NCBI RefSeq assembly: GCF_001017575.1 | Contig: NZ_CP011372.1 | Location: forward strand, 992,001 to 1,056,000 | Reading direction: 5' to 3' | Length of the DNA: 64,000 nt | From: Campylobacter lari | GTDB taxonomy: Bacteria > Campylobacterota > Campylobacteria > Campylobacterales > Campylobacteraceae | Part shown: positions 39,037 through 48,952 of the stretch, one piece after another | Numbering within the stretch: position 1 is the stretch's first letter | Layout: each line of letters begins with the position of its first letter | Made by a program: the position numbers and the translations under genes | Notes under the pieces: generated by a model | Seen by the model: only the letters and a program-made list of their open reading frames with translations | Databases searched by the model: none | What the model was told of the DNA's origin: nothing

Positions 39037-40228
39037 ATAATGCTTTAAATTCATCAAGAGCGTCTAATTTTTCCCAAGGATAATCAGCCTGCCCCACTTG
39101 ACCACGAGCAGCTACATCAGCATACATGAAAGTATCTTTACTTGGTTTATCAAGATTGAATTTATTTTTAATCCAATTTGGAGTTAATGGGAAAGTTTTC
39201 ATCACAAAATCACTTAAAATATCATCATTTAATCTTGTATTTGTTCCCATACAATCCACACTTACAGAAGTTGGTTTAGCTACACCTATAGCATAAGAAA
39301 GCTGCACTATGCATTTTTTAGCAAGCCCTGCTGCTACGATATTTTTAGCAAGCCATCTTGCAGCATAAAGCCCGCTTCTATCAACCTTAGTATAATCTTT
39401 AGAAGATTGTGCTCCTCCGCCTATTGGAGCATAGCCACCAAAGCTATCTACTATAAGCTTTCTTCCTGTTAAACCACTATCATGTAATGAACTATGATTT
39501 ACATATTTTCCCGTTGGGTTGATTAAAATTCTTGTTTTTTCTGGGCAAAAAAGCTCTTTTGGTAAATTTGAATCTAAAATCAAACCCATCACCAAAGCTC
39601 TTAAATCTTCTATTTTCATACTTTCAACACAAGGAGCTGAAACTACAATAGTATGAATGCTTTGAGGTTTGCAATTTTCAAAATTTTCTTTATTTACATA
39701 ATCAATTGTCACTTGAGTTTTAATATCCACTCCAAGTTTATCAGGATTGTTTTTTGCAAACTCATATACTTTATCACAAAGCATTCTAGCATAAGAAATA
39801 GCCGCTGGCATATATTCTTTTGCTTCATTACTTGCAAAACCAAACATTATCCCTTGATCACCTGCTCCAATTTCTCCATCTTCTTGATCAACACCTTGAT
39901 TAATATCAGGGCTTTGCTCATTTAAAAATACCATTACATCTAAATCATCAGGATGTAAACATTGCTTTTTACTAAAATGCGGATGTCCATCATAACCAAT
40001 ATCCGCTAAAGCTTTTTTTACGATATTTTCATAATCTTGTTTTTCTAGCTTATGTTTTGATTTAATCTCGCCACCAATTACTACTTTATTTCCTGCTACA
40101 AAAACCTCACTAGCAACCCTTGAGTCTTTATCATGAGTTAAAAAAGCATCCACTATAGAATCGGCTATAATATCAGCGCATTTATCAGGATGTCCTGCAC
40201 TAACAACTTCAGAAGTAAATAAATACAT
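39035..40228 (-). CDS. metK: S-adenosylmethionine synthetase
   Basis: Makes SAM from ATP and methionine. The start LFTSEVVSAGHPDKCADIIADSIVDAFL (residues 3-30) holds the ATP-binding histidine. GAGDQGIMFGFA (about 120-131) and the C-terminal GGGAQSSKDYTKVDRSGLYAARW (about 268-290) are MetK signatures. 397 residues. Monocistronic, convergent with lnt and divergent from sstT, with a clear extended -10 promoter. No SAM riboswitch is visible in the short leader. Confidence 0.98.
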   Translation of the reverse strand: MYLFTSEVVSAGHPDKCADIIADSIVDAFLTHDKDSRVASEVFVAGNKVVIGGEIKSKHKLEKQDYENIVKKALADIGYDGHPHFSKKQCLHPDDLDVMVFLNEQSPDINQGVDQEDGEIGAGDQGIMFGFASNEAKEYMPAAISYARMLCDKVYEFAKNNPDKLGVDIKTQVTIDYVNKENFENCKPQSIHTIVVSAPCVESMKIEDLRALVMGLILDSNLPKELFCPEKTRILINPTGKYVNHSSLHDSGLTGRKLIVDSFGGYAPIGGGAQSSKDYTKVDRSGLYAARWLAKNIVAAGLAKKCIVQLSYAIGVAKPTSVSVDCMGTNTRLNDDILSDFVMKTFPLTPNWIKNKFNLDKPSKDTFMYADVAARGQVGQADYPWEKLDALDEFKAL

Positions 40229-40262
40229 ATTTTATATTCCTTATCATAAAAATGATAGCTCT

Positions 40263-40271
40263 ATTCTAACA
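40263..40271 (-). promoter_or_regulatory. Extended -10 promoter of metK
   Basis: TGT-TAGAAT on the minus strand, about 34 nt before the metK ATG. It is the exact mirror of the sstT element at 40314-40322. Confidence 0.75.
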
Positions 40272-40313
40272 TAAGCTAGCTTAAAAATAAAAAAGCTTAT
40301 TTAAGCTTTACTT

Positions 40314-40322
40314 TGTTAGAAT
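40314..40322 (+). promoter_or_regulatory. Extended -10 promoter of sstT and the downstream operon
   Basis: TGT-TAGAAT on the plus strand, 35 nt before the sstT ATG. With the metK element it forms a nine-base perfect inverted repeat separated by 42 nt, which is best read as two divergent promoters. Confidence 0.75.
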
Positions 40323-40357
40323 AAATTAAAAATTTATCACTACAAAAAAGGTAAGAA

Positions 40358-41584
40358 ATGAGTTTATTTTCTTGTGCAATCAAACGCTATAAAGATGGAA
40401 ATCTTATTTTACAAATTTGCATAGGTATTGTTTTAGGAATTTTAGTAGGTGTTTTTTCTAAAGATTTAGCTATTTTTGCAAATATTTTTGGTGCTTTATT
40501 TACAGGAGCTTTAAAAGCTATAGCGCCAATTTTGGTTTTTATCTTAATCTTAACAACTATTTGCACAAAAGAATTTAACCATGGAAGTGAAAAAATAAAA
40601 CATATCATTTTCTTATATATATTTGGAACTTTTTTAGCTTCTTTAAGCGCAGTTAGTATAAGCTTTGTCTTTCCCATAGAATTAGTATTAACCGATATTG
40701 AAAAAGCTTCCACCACAAGTCCTGCGCATATAGGCGAAGTATTTAAAACCTTACTTTTTCAAATCGTAGATAATCCTATCCACGCTTTATCTTCAGGAAA
40801 TTATTTAAGCATATTAGCTTGGGCTATAGGCGGAGGTTTTGCCCTAAGACATTGCTCTAATGATGCAAAGCAACTTTTTACTGATATCAACGAAGGTGTG
40901 TTAAAAATCGTTAAATTTATAGTCAAACTTGCTCCTTTTGGAATTTTTGGACTTGTAGCAAATTCAGTTGCTCAAACAGGAGCAGCAGGGCTTTTAAGTT
41001 ATATTAAATTATTGATAATTTTAGTTTTAACTATGTTTTTTGTAGCCTTTGTGATTAATGCTTTAATTGTTTTTGCCTATACAAAGAAAAATCCTTATCC
41101 TTTGATTTTTATTTGCTTAAAACATAGTGCTGTTTTTGCATTTTTCACAAGAAGTTCTGCAGCAAACATCCCTGTAAATATGGCACTTTGCTCTAAATTA
41201 AATATCAACAATAACCTATATAGTATCTCCATTCCACTAGGAGCTACGATTAATATGGCAGGAGCAGCTGTAACCATTGCTATATTAAGTCTTGCAGCAG
41301 CTCACACAGTAGGCATTGAAATAAATTTTTTACAAGCTATGCTTTTGAGTGTTTTAGCTGCATTTGCAGCTTGTGGAGCTAGCGGGGTTGCCGGCGGTTC
41401 GCTCTTACTTATACCACTTGCTTGCTCTTTGTTTAATATTGATTATGACATAGCTATGCAAGTAGTTGCGGTTGGTTTTATCATAGGGGTTATTCAAGAT
41501 AGCGTTGAAACAGCTTTAAATAGCTCAACGGATGTTTTATTTAGCGCCATTTGTTCAGATAATGAGCTTAATTTAAAAATTTAA
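40358..41584 (+). CDS. sstT: SstT-type Na+/serine-threonine symporter
   Basis: Membrane transporter of the dicarboxylate/amino acid:cation symporter (DAACS) family, with about eight helices and two re-entrant hairpins. The serine-rich motif [14 protein letters not shown] (about residues 263-276) and [19 protein letters not shown] (about 290-308) are characteristic of SstT, distinguishing it from GltP/DctA. 408 residues. Campylobacter depends on serine as carbon source, mainly through SdaC; SstT is a secondary route. It is the first gene after a good promoter and is followed by pyrB at 9 nt, starting a 13-gene co-directional chain. Confidence 0.92.
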   Translation: MSLFSCAIKRYKDGNLILQICIGIVLGILVGVFSKDLAIFANIFGALFTGALKAIAPILVFILILTTICTKEFNHGSEKIKHIIFLYIFGTFLASLSAVSISFVFPIELVLTDIEKASTTSPAHIGEVFKTLLFQIVDNPIHALSSGNYLSILAWAIGGGFALRHCSNDAKQLFTDINEGVLKIVKFIVKLAPFGIFGLVANSVAQTGAAGLLSYIKLLIILVLTMFFVAFVINALIVFAYTKKNPYPLIFICLKHSAVFAFFTRSSAANIPVNMALCSKLNINNNLYSISIPLGATINMAGAAVTIAILSLAAAHTVGIEINFLQAMLLSVLAAFAACGASGVAGGSLLLIPLACSLFNIDYDIAMQVVAVGFIIGVIQDSVETALNSSTDVLFSAICSDNELNLKI

Positions 41585-41593
41585 GGAGGGCTT

Positions 41594-42472
41594 ATGAGGC
41601 ATTTAATCACTACAAAAGATTTTAACAATGATGAAATCTTAGCTTTATTTAAAGAAGCAAAAGAATTCCTAGATGAAAAACCGCGTACATTTTTAGAAGG
41701 AAAAAGTGTTACAACAATTTTCTTTGAAAATTCAACACGCACCCAATCAAGCTTTGAAACAGCTGCAAGAAGACTGGGTGCTAAAGTTTTAAAATTAGAT
41801 GTTTCAAGAAGTAGCTCAAGTAAAGGCGAAACACTTTTTGATACTGCTGCGAATTTAGATGCAATGGCACCAAGTGCTATTGTAGTTAGACACAAAAACT
41901 CAGGCGTGCCTCATACTTTAGCAAATTATACTCATTGTCCTATAGTTAATGGAGGCGATGGCAAGCATGCTCATCCTACTCAAGCTTTACTTGATCTTTT
42001 TACTATAATGGAACATTTTGATTATAATGTTAAAGGTAAAAAAATAGCAATAGTAGGAGATATTAAAAACTCACGCGTTGCTGCTTCAAATTTAGAATTA
42101 TTACCTCGTTTTGGTATAGACATTACCCTAGTAGCCCCGCCTCATTTTATGCCAAATTATCCTATTAAAAAAACAAATAAACTAAAAGAAGTTATTGATG
42201 ATATTGATATTATCATGAGTCTTAGAACACAAACTGAAAGACACAATATCCCAACCTATGCATCGCTTAAAGATTATGCAAATGATTTTTGCATTAGTAA
42301 AGATTTAATAAAAGATAAAAATCTCATTATCCTACATCCTGGTCCTGTGCATAGAAATATTGATATTAGCGATGAAGTAATGGCTGATAAAAGATGTAAG
42401 GTTTTAACTCAAGTTAAAAATGGCGTTGCCATTAGAATGGCTGTATTAAAAAAACTCATTTTAGAAAGTTAA
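41594..42472 (+). CDS. pyrB: Aspartate carbamoyltransferase catalytic subunit
   Basis: Second step of pyrimidine synthesis: carbamoyl phosphate plus aspartate to carbamoyl aspartate. The carbamoyl-phosphate loop [21 protein letters not shown] (about residues 36-56) and [12 protein letters not shown] (about 131-142) are diagnostic, as is the aspartate-side LHPGPVHRN near 255. 292 residues, matching the stand-alone catalytic subunit. No pyrI regulatory subunit is nearby. It is spaced 9 nt from sstT and 4 nt from pepF, with an AAGGAGG RBS. Confidence 0.97.
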   Translation: MRHLITTKDFNNDEILALFKEAKEFLDEKPRTFLEGKSVTTIFFENSTRTQSSFETAARRLGAKVLKLDVSRSSSSKGETLFDTAANLDAMAPSAIVVRHKNSGVPHTLANYTHCPIVNGGDGKHAHPTQALLDLFTIMEHFDYNVKGKKIAIVGDIKNSRVAASNLELLPRFGIDITLVAPPHFMPNYPIKKTNKLKEVIDDIDIIMSLRTQTERHNIPTYASLKDYANDFCISKDLIKDKNLIILHPGPVHRNIDISDEVMADKRCKVLTQVKNGVAIRMAVLKKLILES

Positions 42473-42476
42473 AATC

Positions 42477-44198
42477 ATGCAAAATTGGAACTTAAGTACA
42501 TTATTTAAAGATGAGCAAGAATTAAATCTTTTTTTACAAAAAACCCAAGATGATGCTTGTGAATTTAAAAAACAATATGAAAATAATCTTCATAGTTTAG
42601 ACAATGAGCAATTCTTACAGGCTTTAAAAAATTATGAAGAATTAATCTTAAAACTTTCTCATATACTAACCTATGTGTATTTAAATTTTGCTCAAGATAC
42701 CACAAAAGGTGCTTTTTATGCAAAATATGAAAATTTAAGTAAAAAAATAGAAGAAAATCTTTTATTTTTTGAACTTGAATTTTGCGAATTAAAAGAAGAA
42801 AAAAGCAAAACTTTCATCACATTTTGCAAAGATTATGAGTTTTATTTAAATAATCTTATCAAACACAAAAAACACAATCTTTCTAAAAAAGAAGAAAGAG
42901 TTATCCTAGCTCTATCAAGTACAGGTTCAAATGCATTTGCAAGATTATTTGATGAGACATTTAGTGCTTTAAAATTTAATTTTGAAGGACAAAAATTAAG
43001 CGAAGAAGAAATTCTAAGCAAGCTTTATGATAAAGATAGAAGCATTAGAAAAAAAGCTTCAAAATGCTTTAGTAAAACCTTGAAAAAACAAAACAAGCTT
43101 TTAGTATATATTTTTAATATGATTAAAAGCGAACTTGCTAGTATTTGCGAGTTAAGATCTTATGAAAGTCCAGAAACCCCAAGACATATAAGAAATCAAA
43201 TTTCTAAAAAAAGCGTTGATGTGCTTATTAGTGCTAGTGAAAATAGTTTTGATATTGTTTCTAAATTTTACAACGCAAAGAAAAAAATTCTAGGATATAA
43301 AAAGCTAAAAGATTATGATCGTTATGCGCCTATTGGAAAGGAAATGCAAGTTGATTTTGATCAAGGAAAGGATATAGTTTTAAAAGCTTTTGAAAAATTT
43401 TCTAAAGATTTTTATAGGATAACAAAAGAAGCTTTTGAGAATAATTGGATCGATGTTTACCCTAAAGAATTTAAACAAAGCGGTGCTTTTTCTCACTCAA
43501 GCACGCCACTAAGTCATCCTTTTATACTTTTAAACTATACCAACCAAAGACGCGATCTTTTTACTCTAGCACATGAGTTAGGCCACACTATACATCAAAA
43601 ACTTTCCTATAAAGTAAGTTTTTTAAATCAAGATACACCGCTAACTACAGCAGAAACTGCTTCAGTGTTTGCAGAAATGTTGATTTTTGATTATATTAAA
43701 GAAAATTTAGGCAAAGAAGAGCTTTTGTCTTTATATGCAGCAAAAATAGAAGATATTTTTGCTACTCTTTATAGACAGATTAATTTTACTACTTTTGAAC
43801 GCAGATTTCATGCTAAAAAAGAAGAACTAAGCGCTCAAGAACTAAGTGAGATTTGGCTTGAAGAATCAAGAAAAATGTTTCAAGATAGTGTAGTTTTAAC
43901 CAAAAATTATGGCCTTTGGTATTCTTATATACCACATTTTATACACTCTCCATTTTACTGCTATGCTTATGCTTATGCACAACTTTTAGTTTTAGCGCTT
44001 TATGGACTATATAAAAGTGGTAAATGTACTGATTTTACTTCGATTTATACTGAGTTTTTAAGTAGCGGGGGAAGCAAAAGTCCAAAAGAGCTTGTAGCTA
44101 TGTTTGGCTTTGATATAGAAAGTGATGAGTTTTGGAATATAGGTTTAGAGCAAGTTAGAATACTAGTAGATGAATTTTTAAGGCTAAGCAATGATTGA
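42477..44198 (+). CDS. pepF: Oligoendopeptidase F (M3 family)
   Basis: Cytosolic zinc metallopeptidase that degrades short peptides. The HExxH motif is H366-E-L-G-H370 within FTLAHELGHTIHQKL, followed by the third ligand region TTAETASVFAEML (about residues 392-404). The mostly helical N-terminal domain (about 1-180) covers the active site. 573 residues is typical. It overlaps the next gene by 8 nt, linking peptide turnover to the adaptor-like gene downstream. Confidence 0.95.
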   Translation: MQNWNLSTLFKDEQELNLFLQKTQDDACEFKKQYENNLHSLDNEQFLQALKNYEELILKLSHILTYVYLNFAQDTTKGAFYAKYENLSKKIEENLLFFELEFCELKEEKSKTFITFCKDYEFYLNNLIKHKKHNLSKKEERVILALSSTGSNAFARLFDETFSALKFNFEGQKLSEEEILSKLYDKDRSIRKKASKCFSKTLKKQNKLLVYIFNMIKSELASICELRSYESPETPRHIRNQISKKSVDVLISASENSFDIVSKFYNAKKKILGYKKLKDYDRYAPIGKEMQVDFDQGKDIVLKAFEKFSKDFYRITKEAFENNWIDVYPKEFKQSGAFSHSSTPLSHPFILLNYTNQRRDLFTLAHELGHTIHQKLSYKVSFLNQDTPLTTAETASVFAEMLIFDYIKENLGKEELLSLYAAKIEDIFATLYRQINFTTFERRFHAKKEELSAQELSEIWLEESRKMFQDSVVLTKNYGLWYSYIPHFIHSPFYCYAYAYAQLLVLALYGLYKSGKCTDFTSIYTEFLSSGGSKSPKELVAMFGFDIESDEFWNIGLEQVRILVDEFLRLSND

Positions 44199-44637
44199 TA
44201 AAATTTTAAACAATAAAAATTTTATAAGTTTAATGCAAAAAAGCATTTATGAATGTTTACAAATTTTAATCCAAGAAGATATTGAGTTTAATATCATTGT
44301 AAATACTAAATTTGTTACACTCGAACCCCCTTTACCACCAGAATTAGATGTAGTGAGTAAAAATCCTTATTGTCTTTTTGCTCTTGGTGGTTATACTTTT
44401 AAATCCATAGTTTTAGCAAATGAGCATATAGAATTTCATGCAGGTTTTGGACCTGATGATTTTGCAACTTTTGTGAAAGTGGATTTAGGGGCAATTACTC
44501 AAATTCAAGTTGAAGATAATATCATTTTTGTCAATTTTTCAAACTATTTCAAAAAGCAAAATGATCAAAAATTAAAAGAAAAATCCATGAATGCTTTTTT
44601 AAATAATCCTAACAATAAAGATTTATTTAAAAAATGA
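44191..44637 (+). CDS. Small unrecognised protein with SspB-like pattern (putative ClpXP adaptor)
   Basis: 148 residues, no signal or membrane segment. I recognise no annotated family with certainty. The order of features follows SspB, the adaptor that delivers ssrA-tagged proteins to ClpXP: an N-terminal helix (SIYECLQILIQEDIEFNIIVNTK, about 18-40), a loop with proline-rich ELPPE-like text (45-53), a strand FALGGYTFKSIVLANEHIEFHAGFG (63-87; compare the SspB block with LANDEVRFNARFGG) and a strand pair VKVDLGAITQIQVEDNIIFVNF (95-116). The tail (117-148) is charged and ends DLFKK. smpB, clpS and clpA lie in the same operon. The function is inferred; identity to SspB is low. Confidence 0.5.
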   Translation: MIDKILNNKNFISLMQKSIYECLQILIQEDIEFNIIVNTKFVTLEPPLPPELDVVSKNPYCLFALGGYTFKSIVLANEHIEFHAGFGPDDFATFVKVDLGAITQIQVEDNIIFVNFSNYFKKQNDQKLKEKSMNAFLNNPNNKDLFKK

Positions 44638-46697
44638 GTTTTTTTGAAGGTTTAAATGATAGCCAAAAAGAAGCTATCATGCATATTGATGGAGCTATGC
44701 TAATACTAGCAGGCGCAGGTAGTGGAAAGACTAAAACCATTACCACTAGGCTTGCTTATTTAATCGATCATGTAGGTATTCCTGCGCAAAACACCCTCAC
44801 ACTAACCTTTACAAATAAAGCTGCTAATGTAATGAAAGCAAGAGCCTTAGCACTTTTACAAGATCAAAATCTACACAATCCCCTTTTATGCACTTTTCAT
44901 AAATTTGGCTTGTTATTCTTAAGACTTTATAGCGAAAGAATTAATAGAGCAAATAATTTTGTCATTATCGATACAGATGATAAAAAGAAAATACTAAAAG
45001 ATTTAGCTAGCGAAAATTTACAAAGCTCTTTAGCAAGCATAGGTGCTTATATTTCAAATTTTAAAAATCAAAGCAAAAGCGCCCAAGAAATACGCAAAGA
45101 ATTAGAATTTTTAAAAGATGAAAAAAACAAAAATTACGAAGAAATCATTCATTTATATGAGCAATATGAACATTTTTTAATCCAAAATAATTTCATGGAT
45201 TTTGATGATTTACTCATGCTAACTAATAAAATTTTAGAAGATGAACAATTTGCAAAAGAGCAAAGTCAAAAATATACTTATATAACAGTAGATGAGTATC
45301 AAGATACCAATGCCTTACAATATCAAATTCTAAAAAAACTTTGCACGTCTCATGAAAATATTTGCGTGGTAGGCGATGATGATCAAAGTATTTATGGATG
45401 GCGTGGGGCTAAAATAGAAAATATCTTAAATTTCAAAGAGCAATTTAACAATGTAAAATTAGTCAAATTAGAGCAAAATTATCGCTCAACTAGCGCTATT
45501 TTACAAGCTGCAAATGAACTTATAGAGCATAATAGAAAAAGACTAGGGAAAACTTTAATTTGTACCAAAGATGAGGGCGAAGAAATCACAATTTTGCAAA
45601 ATGATGATGAGAAAATTGAAAGCTTTAAGGTTGCAAGAGAAGTTTCAAAACTTTTAAACTCAGGGATTAATCCTAGTGAAATAGCCATACTTTATAGAGT
45701 AAATGCCCTATCTCGTGCTCTTGAAGAAGCTTTTAGTAAAGAAAAAATTCCTTTTAAATTGCTAAGTGGAATTCGTTTTTATGAAAGAGCTGAGATTAAA
45801 GATATCATTTCTTATTTAAGATTACTTTCAAATCTAAATGATGATTATTCTTTTAAACGCATTATCAACCGTCCTAAAAGAAATTTTGGTAATGCAAGTT
45901 TAGAAAAGCTAGAAAATTATGCCAAAGAAAACCATTTGTCTTTATTTGAAAGTCTATGTGTTTTGCAAGGGAGTGGTTTTTTTAGTAAAAAAACAGACAA
46001 AGAATTAGAAAAATTCATACTAAGCATACACAAAATCAAAGAAAAAGATGATTTGCTTGCAATGATTTTAGCCTTAGAAGAAGAATTTAAAATCAAAGAA
46101 TTTTATAAAGATAACCCAGAAGGTGAAGATAAACTTTTAAATATAGATGAACTTTATGCTAACTTAAAAGATAAAATCACTCATGGAAATTATAATGGCT
46201 TAGATGATATTTTAAATGAAATTTCTTTACTTAATGAGCAAGATGGACTTGATAAAGAAAGTATTTGTATTATGAGTATTCATGCAAGCAAAGGACTTGA
46301 GTTTGATTATGTTTTTATCATAGGCTTAGAAGAAGGATTTTTCCCACTCACTAGCGAATCAAGCAATATAGAAGAAGAAAGAAGACTTGCTTATGTAGCA
46401 ATCACTAGAGCCAAGAAAAAACTTTATTTAAGCTATGCTAATTCTAGATTTTATAAAGGAAGTCGCACAAGATTAGAAAAAAGTAGATTTTTTGGCGAGA
46501 GTAATGTAATCAAAAAAGAATTAACACTAGATCATCAAAAAAATTGCTATAAAAAAGGCGATTTAATCAAACATAAAATTTTTGGCATAGGCAGAGTCAC
46601 TGGGGTAAGTAAAATAGGTGCTGAAGAAAAACTCACGATTAATTTTGGAGGCATAGAAAGAATGATAATGTCAAGTTTTGTGGAAAAAGTGATATGA
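44634..46697 (+). CDS. UvrD/Rep-family superfamily 1 DNA helicase
   Basis: 3'-5' helicase for repair and replication restart. Walker A is [20 protein letters not shown] (about residues 25-44), motif Ia TLTFTNKAA, motif [11 protein letters not shown] (about 218-226), motif [17 protein letters not shown] (about 249-262), motif [10 protein letters not shown], motif [21 protein letters not shown] (about 546-565) and motif [19 protein letters not shown]. 687 residues. Rep and UvrD cannot be separated by sequence here; it is often annotated uvrD in Campylobacter. The C-terminal [19 protein letters not shown] resembles the UvrD C-terminal Tudor-like domain that binds RNA polymerase. It is coupled by 4-nt overlaps to both neighbours. 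Confidence 0.95.
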   Translation: MSFFEGLNDSQKEAIMHIDGAMLILAGAGSGKTKTITTRLAYLIDHVGIPAQNTLTLTFTNKAANVMKARALALLQDQNLHNPLLCTFHKFGLLFLRLYSERINRANNFVIIDTDDKKKILKDLASENLQSSLASIGAYISNFKNQSKSAQEIRKELEFLKDEKNKNYEEIIHLYEQYEHFLIQNNFMDFDDLLMLTNKILEDEQFAKEQSQKYTYITVDEYQDTNALQYQILKKLCTSHENICVVGDDDQSIYGWRGAKIENILNFKEQFNNVKLVKLEQNYRSTSAILQAANELIEHNRKRLGKTLICTKDEGEEITILQNDDEKIESFKVAREVSKLLNSGINPSEIAILYRVNALSRALEEAFSKEKIPFKLLSGIRFYERAEIKDIISYLRLLSNLNDDYSFKRIINRPKRNFGNASLEKLENYAKENHLSLFESLCVLQGSGFFSKKTDKELEKFILSIHKIKEKDDLLAMILALEEEFKIKEFYKDNPEGEDKLLNIDELYANLKDKITHGNYNGLDDILNEISLLNEQDGLDKESICIMSIHASKGLEFDYVFIIGLEEGFFPLTSESSNIEEERRLAYVAITRAKKKLYLSYANSRFYKGSRTRLEKSRFFGESNVIKKELTLDHQKNCYKKGDLIKHKIFGIGRVTGVSKIGAEEKLTINFGGIERMIMSSFVEKVI

Positions 46698-47512
46698 ATA
46701 AACTTTTTGTAGCTTACAAACCAAGTGGAATGAGTTCTAATGCTTTTTTAGGCAAACTCAAAAAAAAATATAAAAACAAAAAAGCAGGTTTTTCAGGAAC
46801 ACTTGATCCTTTTGCAAAAGGTGTTTTACTCATAGCCTTTGATCAATACACAAAACTTTTTCGCTTTTTTGATAAAAATCCAAAGGTTTACAAAGCAACG
46901 CTTTGGCTAGGCGTGCATTCACTAAGCCTTGATAATCAAAATATCAAAGAAATCAATCTTATAAATGCTTTTGATGAGCAAATTTTAGAACAAATTAAAA
47001 ATGAACTTTTAGGTAAAATCACCTACACCCCACCCGCATTTTGTGCAAAAAAAATAGATGGAGTACGCTCTTATGAGCTTGCAAAAAGAGGTTTTGAAGT
47101 CAATTTAAAACCTTGTGTTATGGAAATTTTTTATACTAAAATTTTACACTATAACCACCCCTTTTTAACCATAGAAATAGCAGTTAGTGAGGGTTCTTAT
47201 ATACGCTCTTATTGTGAATTATTTGCTAGAAAACTTGGTATTAAAGCCACGCTAAGCTCATTAGAACGCTTAAGTGAAGGAAAGTTTTTTTATGAGAATG
47301 AAAAAGAGTTAAATCCTTTAGCTTATTTAAATCTTAGAAAAAATACGATAAAATACCCCCAAAAATTACACAATGGACAAAAAATATTTTTGGACGATTT
47401 GGAAATTCAAGAAGAAGGTAGCTATATTTTAGAAGAAAAAGATTTTTTTTCTATCATTTCTATCCAAGATAATCAAGTGCAATATTATTTAAATAAGGTA
47501 TTAAAATGTTAA
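46694..47512 (+). CDS. truB: TruB, tRNA pseudouridine-55 synthase
   Basis: Makes the universal pseudouridine in the T-loop of tRNAs. The catalytic aspartate is D38 in [33 protein letters not shown] and [21 protein letters not shown] are the next conserved blocks, and [19 protein letters not shown] is motif III. 272 residues, short because the C-terminal PUA domain is reduced. A run of nine A at about codon 20 is the longest homopolymer in the gene. It overlaps the helicase gene by 4 nt and csrA by 7 nt. Confidence 0.96.
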   Translation: MNKLFVAYKPSGMSSNAFLGKLKKKYKNKKAGFSGTLDPFAKGVLLIAFDQYTKLFRFFDKNPKVYKATLWLGVHSLSLDNQNIKEINLINAFDEQILEQIKNELLGKITYTPPAFCAKKIDGVRSYELAKRGFEVNLKPCVMEIFYTKILHYNHPFLTIEIAVSEGSYIRSYCELFARKLGIKATLSSLERLSEGKFFYENEKELNPLAYLNLRKNTIKYPQKLHNGQKIFLDDLEIQEEGSYILEEKDFFSIISIQDNQVQYYLNKVLKC

Positions 47513-47733
47513 TTTTATCAAGAAAAGAAAATGAAAGTATAAAAATCGGAGATGATATAGAAATTAAAGTAGTTCAAACAGGTAAAGGCTATGCCAAAAT
47601 AGGCATCGAAGCACCAAAGTCTTTAATGATACTACGTAAAGAGCTTATCGAGCAAGTAAAAAGTGAAAATTTACATGCAATTAGCGATGAAACGATAAAA
47701 CTTGATGATCTGAGTAAAAAGCTTAAAAAATGA
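47506..47733 (+). CDS. csrA: CsrA, carbon storage regulator (post-transcriptional repressor)
   Basis: Dimeric RNA-binding protein that blocks translation at GGA-containing leaders; in Campylobacter it controls flagellin (flaA) and is antagonised by Fli[53 protein letters not shown] spans the whole five-strand fold, including the RNA-contacting start (LILSRK) and the R44-type position in LRKEL. 75 residues, with a C-terminal extension typical of Campylobacterota. It sits between truB and ispE with overlaps on both sides, so its level is tied to the housekeeping operon. Confidence 0.97.
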   Translation: MLILSRKENESIKIGDDIEIKVVQTGKGYAKIGIEAPKSLMILRKELIEQVKSENLHAISDETIKLDDLSKKLKK

Positions 47734-48485
47734 AAGCTTACGCAAAAGCTAATATTTTTTTAAAAATCATAGGAATTGATTCAAGATCTTATCATTTATT
47801 ACAATCACGCTTTATTTTACTAAAAGATATTTTTGATGAATTAAGCTTTAGTGATGAAAAAACAAAAGAAGGATTTGAAATCACTGGAAATTTTACCCAA
47901 GATACCATCATACACAAAGCTTATAAAGAATTAGAAAATTTAGGATTTTCTAATGAATTAAATGAATTTTTTAAAGACAAAAGTTTAAAGCTTATTAAAA
48001 ATATTCCCATAGGTGGAGGCCTTGGTGGAAGTAGCACTGATGCGGTGACATTTTTACTTATGATCAACGAAGCTTTAAATTTAAAACTCAACCAACAACA
48101 ACTTGAACAAATCTGCCAAAAACTCGGCTCTGATTTAATCTTTTTTTTAAGCGGATATGATAGTGCAAATGTTAGTGGGTGTGGCGAGATTATAGAATAT
48201 TTTGAAGATGATTTTACTCAACTTGATTTTACTTTTCCTGCTATTGAATGCTCAAGCGCAAAAGTATATAAAGCATTTGATGAAAGCTCATATGATTTAA
48301 CAGCGAATTTAAATTTAGCCAAAACACTTAAAACACTCAAAACAAGTGAAATTTTAGAGTATAAAAACACTGATTTAAATGACTTATTTGCTCCTTGTGT
48401 AAAAATTTATCCTAAAATGCAAACTTTTCTTGATGAAGCTTATTTTTTAAGTGGAAGTGGAAGTGGAGTTTTTAAGGCTAAATGA
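47730..48485 (+). CDS. ispE: IspE, 4-diphosphocytidyl-2-C-methyl-D-erythritol kinase
   Basis: GHMP kinase in the MEP pathway to isoprenoids. The start [15 protein letters not shown] (residues 2-16) binds substrate. The ATP loop [25 protein letters not shown] (about 91-115) is the GHMP signature. [11 protein letters not shown] at the end is the third motif. 251 residues, slightly short. Bounded by 4-nt overlaps with csrA and smpB. Confidence 0.96.
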   Translation: MKAYAKANIFLKIIGIDSRSYHLLQSRFILLKDIFDELSFSDEKTKEGFEITGNFTQDTIIHKAYKELENLGFSNELNEFFKDKSLKLIKNIPIGGGLGGSSTDAVTFLLMINEALNLKLNQQQLEQICQKLGSDLIFFLSGYDSANVSGCGEIIEYFEDDFTQLDFTFPAIECSSAKVYKAFDESSYDLTANLNLAKTLKTLKTSEILEYKNTDLNDLFAPCVKIYPKMQTFLDEAYFLSGSGSGVFKAK

Positions 48486-48940
48486 TGAAAAAAACTATAG
48501 TAAAAAACAAAAAAGCTTTTTTTGATTATGAAATTTTGGAAAAATTTGAAGCAGGCATTGTTTTAAAAGGTTCTGAAGTGGTAGCATTAAGAGCTAGTAG
48601 AGCAAATTTAAAAGATTCTTTTGTGCGTATTATCAAAGGTGAAATTTTCTTACTTAATGCTCATATTTCTCATCTTAGTACTACACATTCTTTTTATAAG
48701 CATGATGAAAAAGGTGCGCGAAAACTTTTAATGCATAAAAAGCAAATCGATAGGCTTTTTGGTAAAATTAGCACTCAAGGTTTTACTATAGTGCCATTAG
48801 AACTTTATTTTAATGAAAAAAATAAAGTAAAAGTTTTAATAGCCTTAGCCAAAGGAAAAAACTTGCACGATAAAAGAGAAAGTTTAAAGAAAAAACAAGC
48901 AGATCTTGAGGCAAGAGCTGCTATGAAAAATCATTATTAA
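48482..48940 (+). CDS. smpB: SmpB, SsrA-binding protein
   Basis: Partner of tmRNA in rescuing stalled ribosomes; incomplete proteins receive the ssrA tag and go to Clp[47 protein letters not shown] (residues 3-47) is the conserved start. The basic tail [29 protein letters not shown] enters the ribosomal mRNA channel. 152 residues. Two successive ATG codons occur; the upstream one overlaps the ispE stop. tmRNA itself is not in the window. Confidence 0.97.
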   Translation: MMKKTIVKNKKAFFDYEILEKFEAGIVLKGSEVVALRASRANLKDSFVRIIKGEIFLLNAHISHLSTTHSFYKHDEKGARKLLMHKKQIDRLFGKISTQGFTIVPLELYFNEKNKVKVLIALAKGKNLHDKRESLKKKQADLEARAAMKNHY

Positions 48941-48952
48941 AAAAGGATTTTG

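Noticed and set aside
40263-40322. Long inverted repeat between metK and sstT considered as an operator or RNA element
   Set aside because: The arms are simply two extended -10 promoters on opposite strands; the interior AAGCTT repeats are short and AT-rich.
46755-46769. Nine-A run in truB as a phase-variable tract
   Set aside because: A/T runs of eight or nine are common in this AT-rich genome; Campylobacter phase variation uses G/C tracts of eight or more, and the longest G/C run I noticed is six (leuS, near 33275).
48950-48952. TTG as start of the TlpA-like lipoprotein
   Set aside because: The ATG directly after it fits the RBS better and gives the usual MKK lipoprotein signal start.
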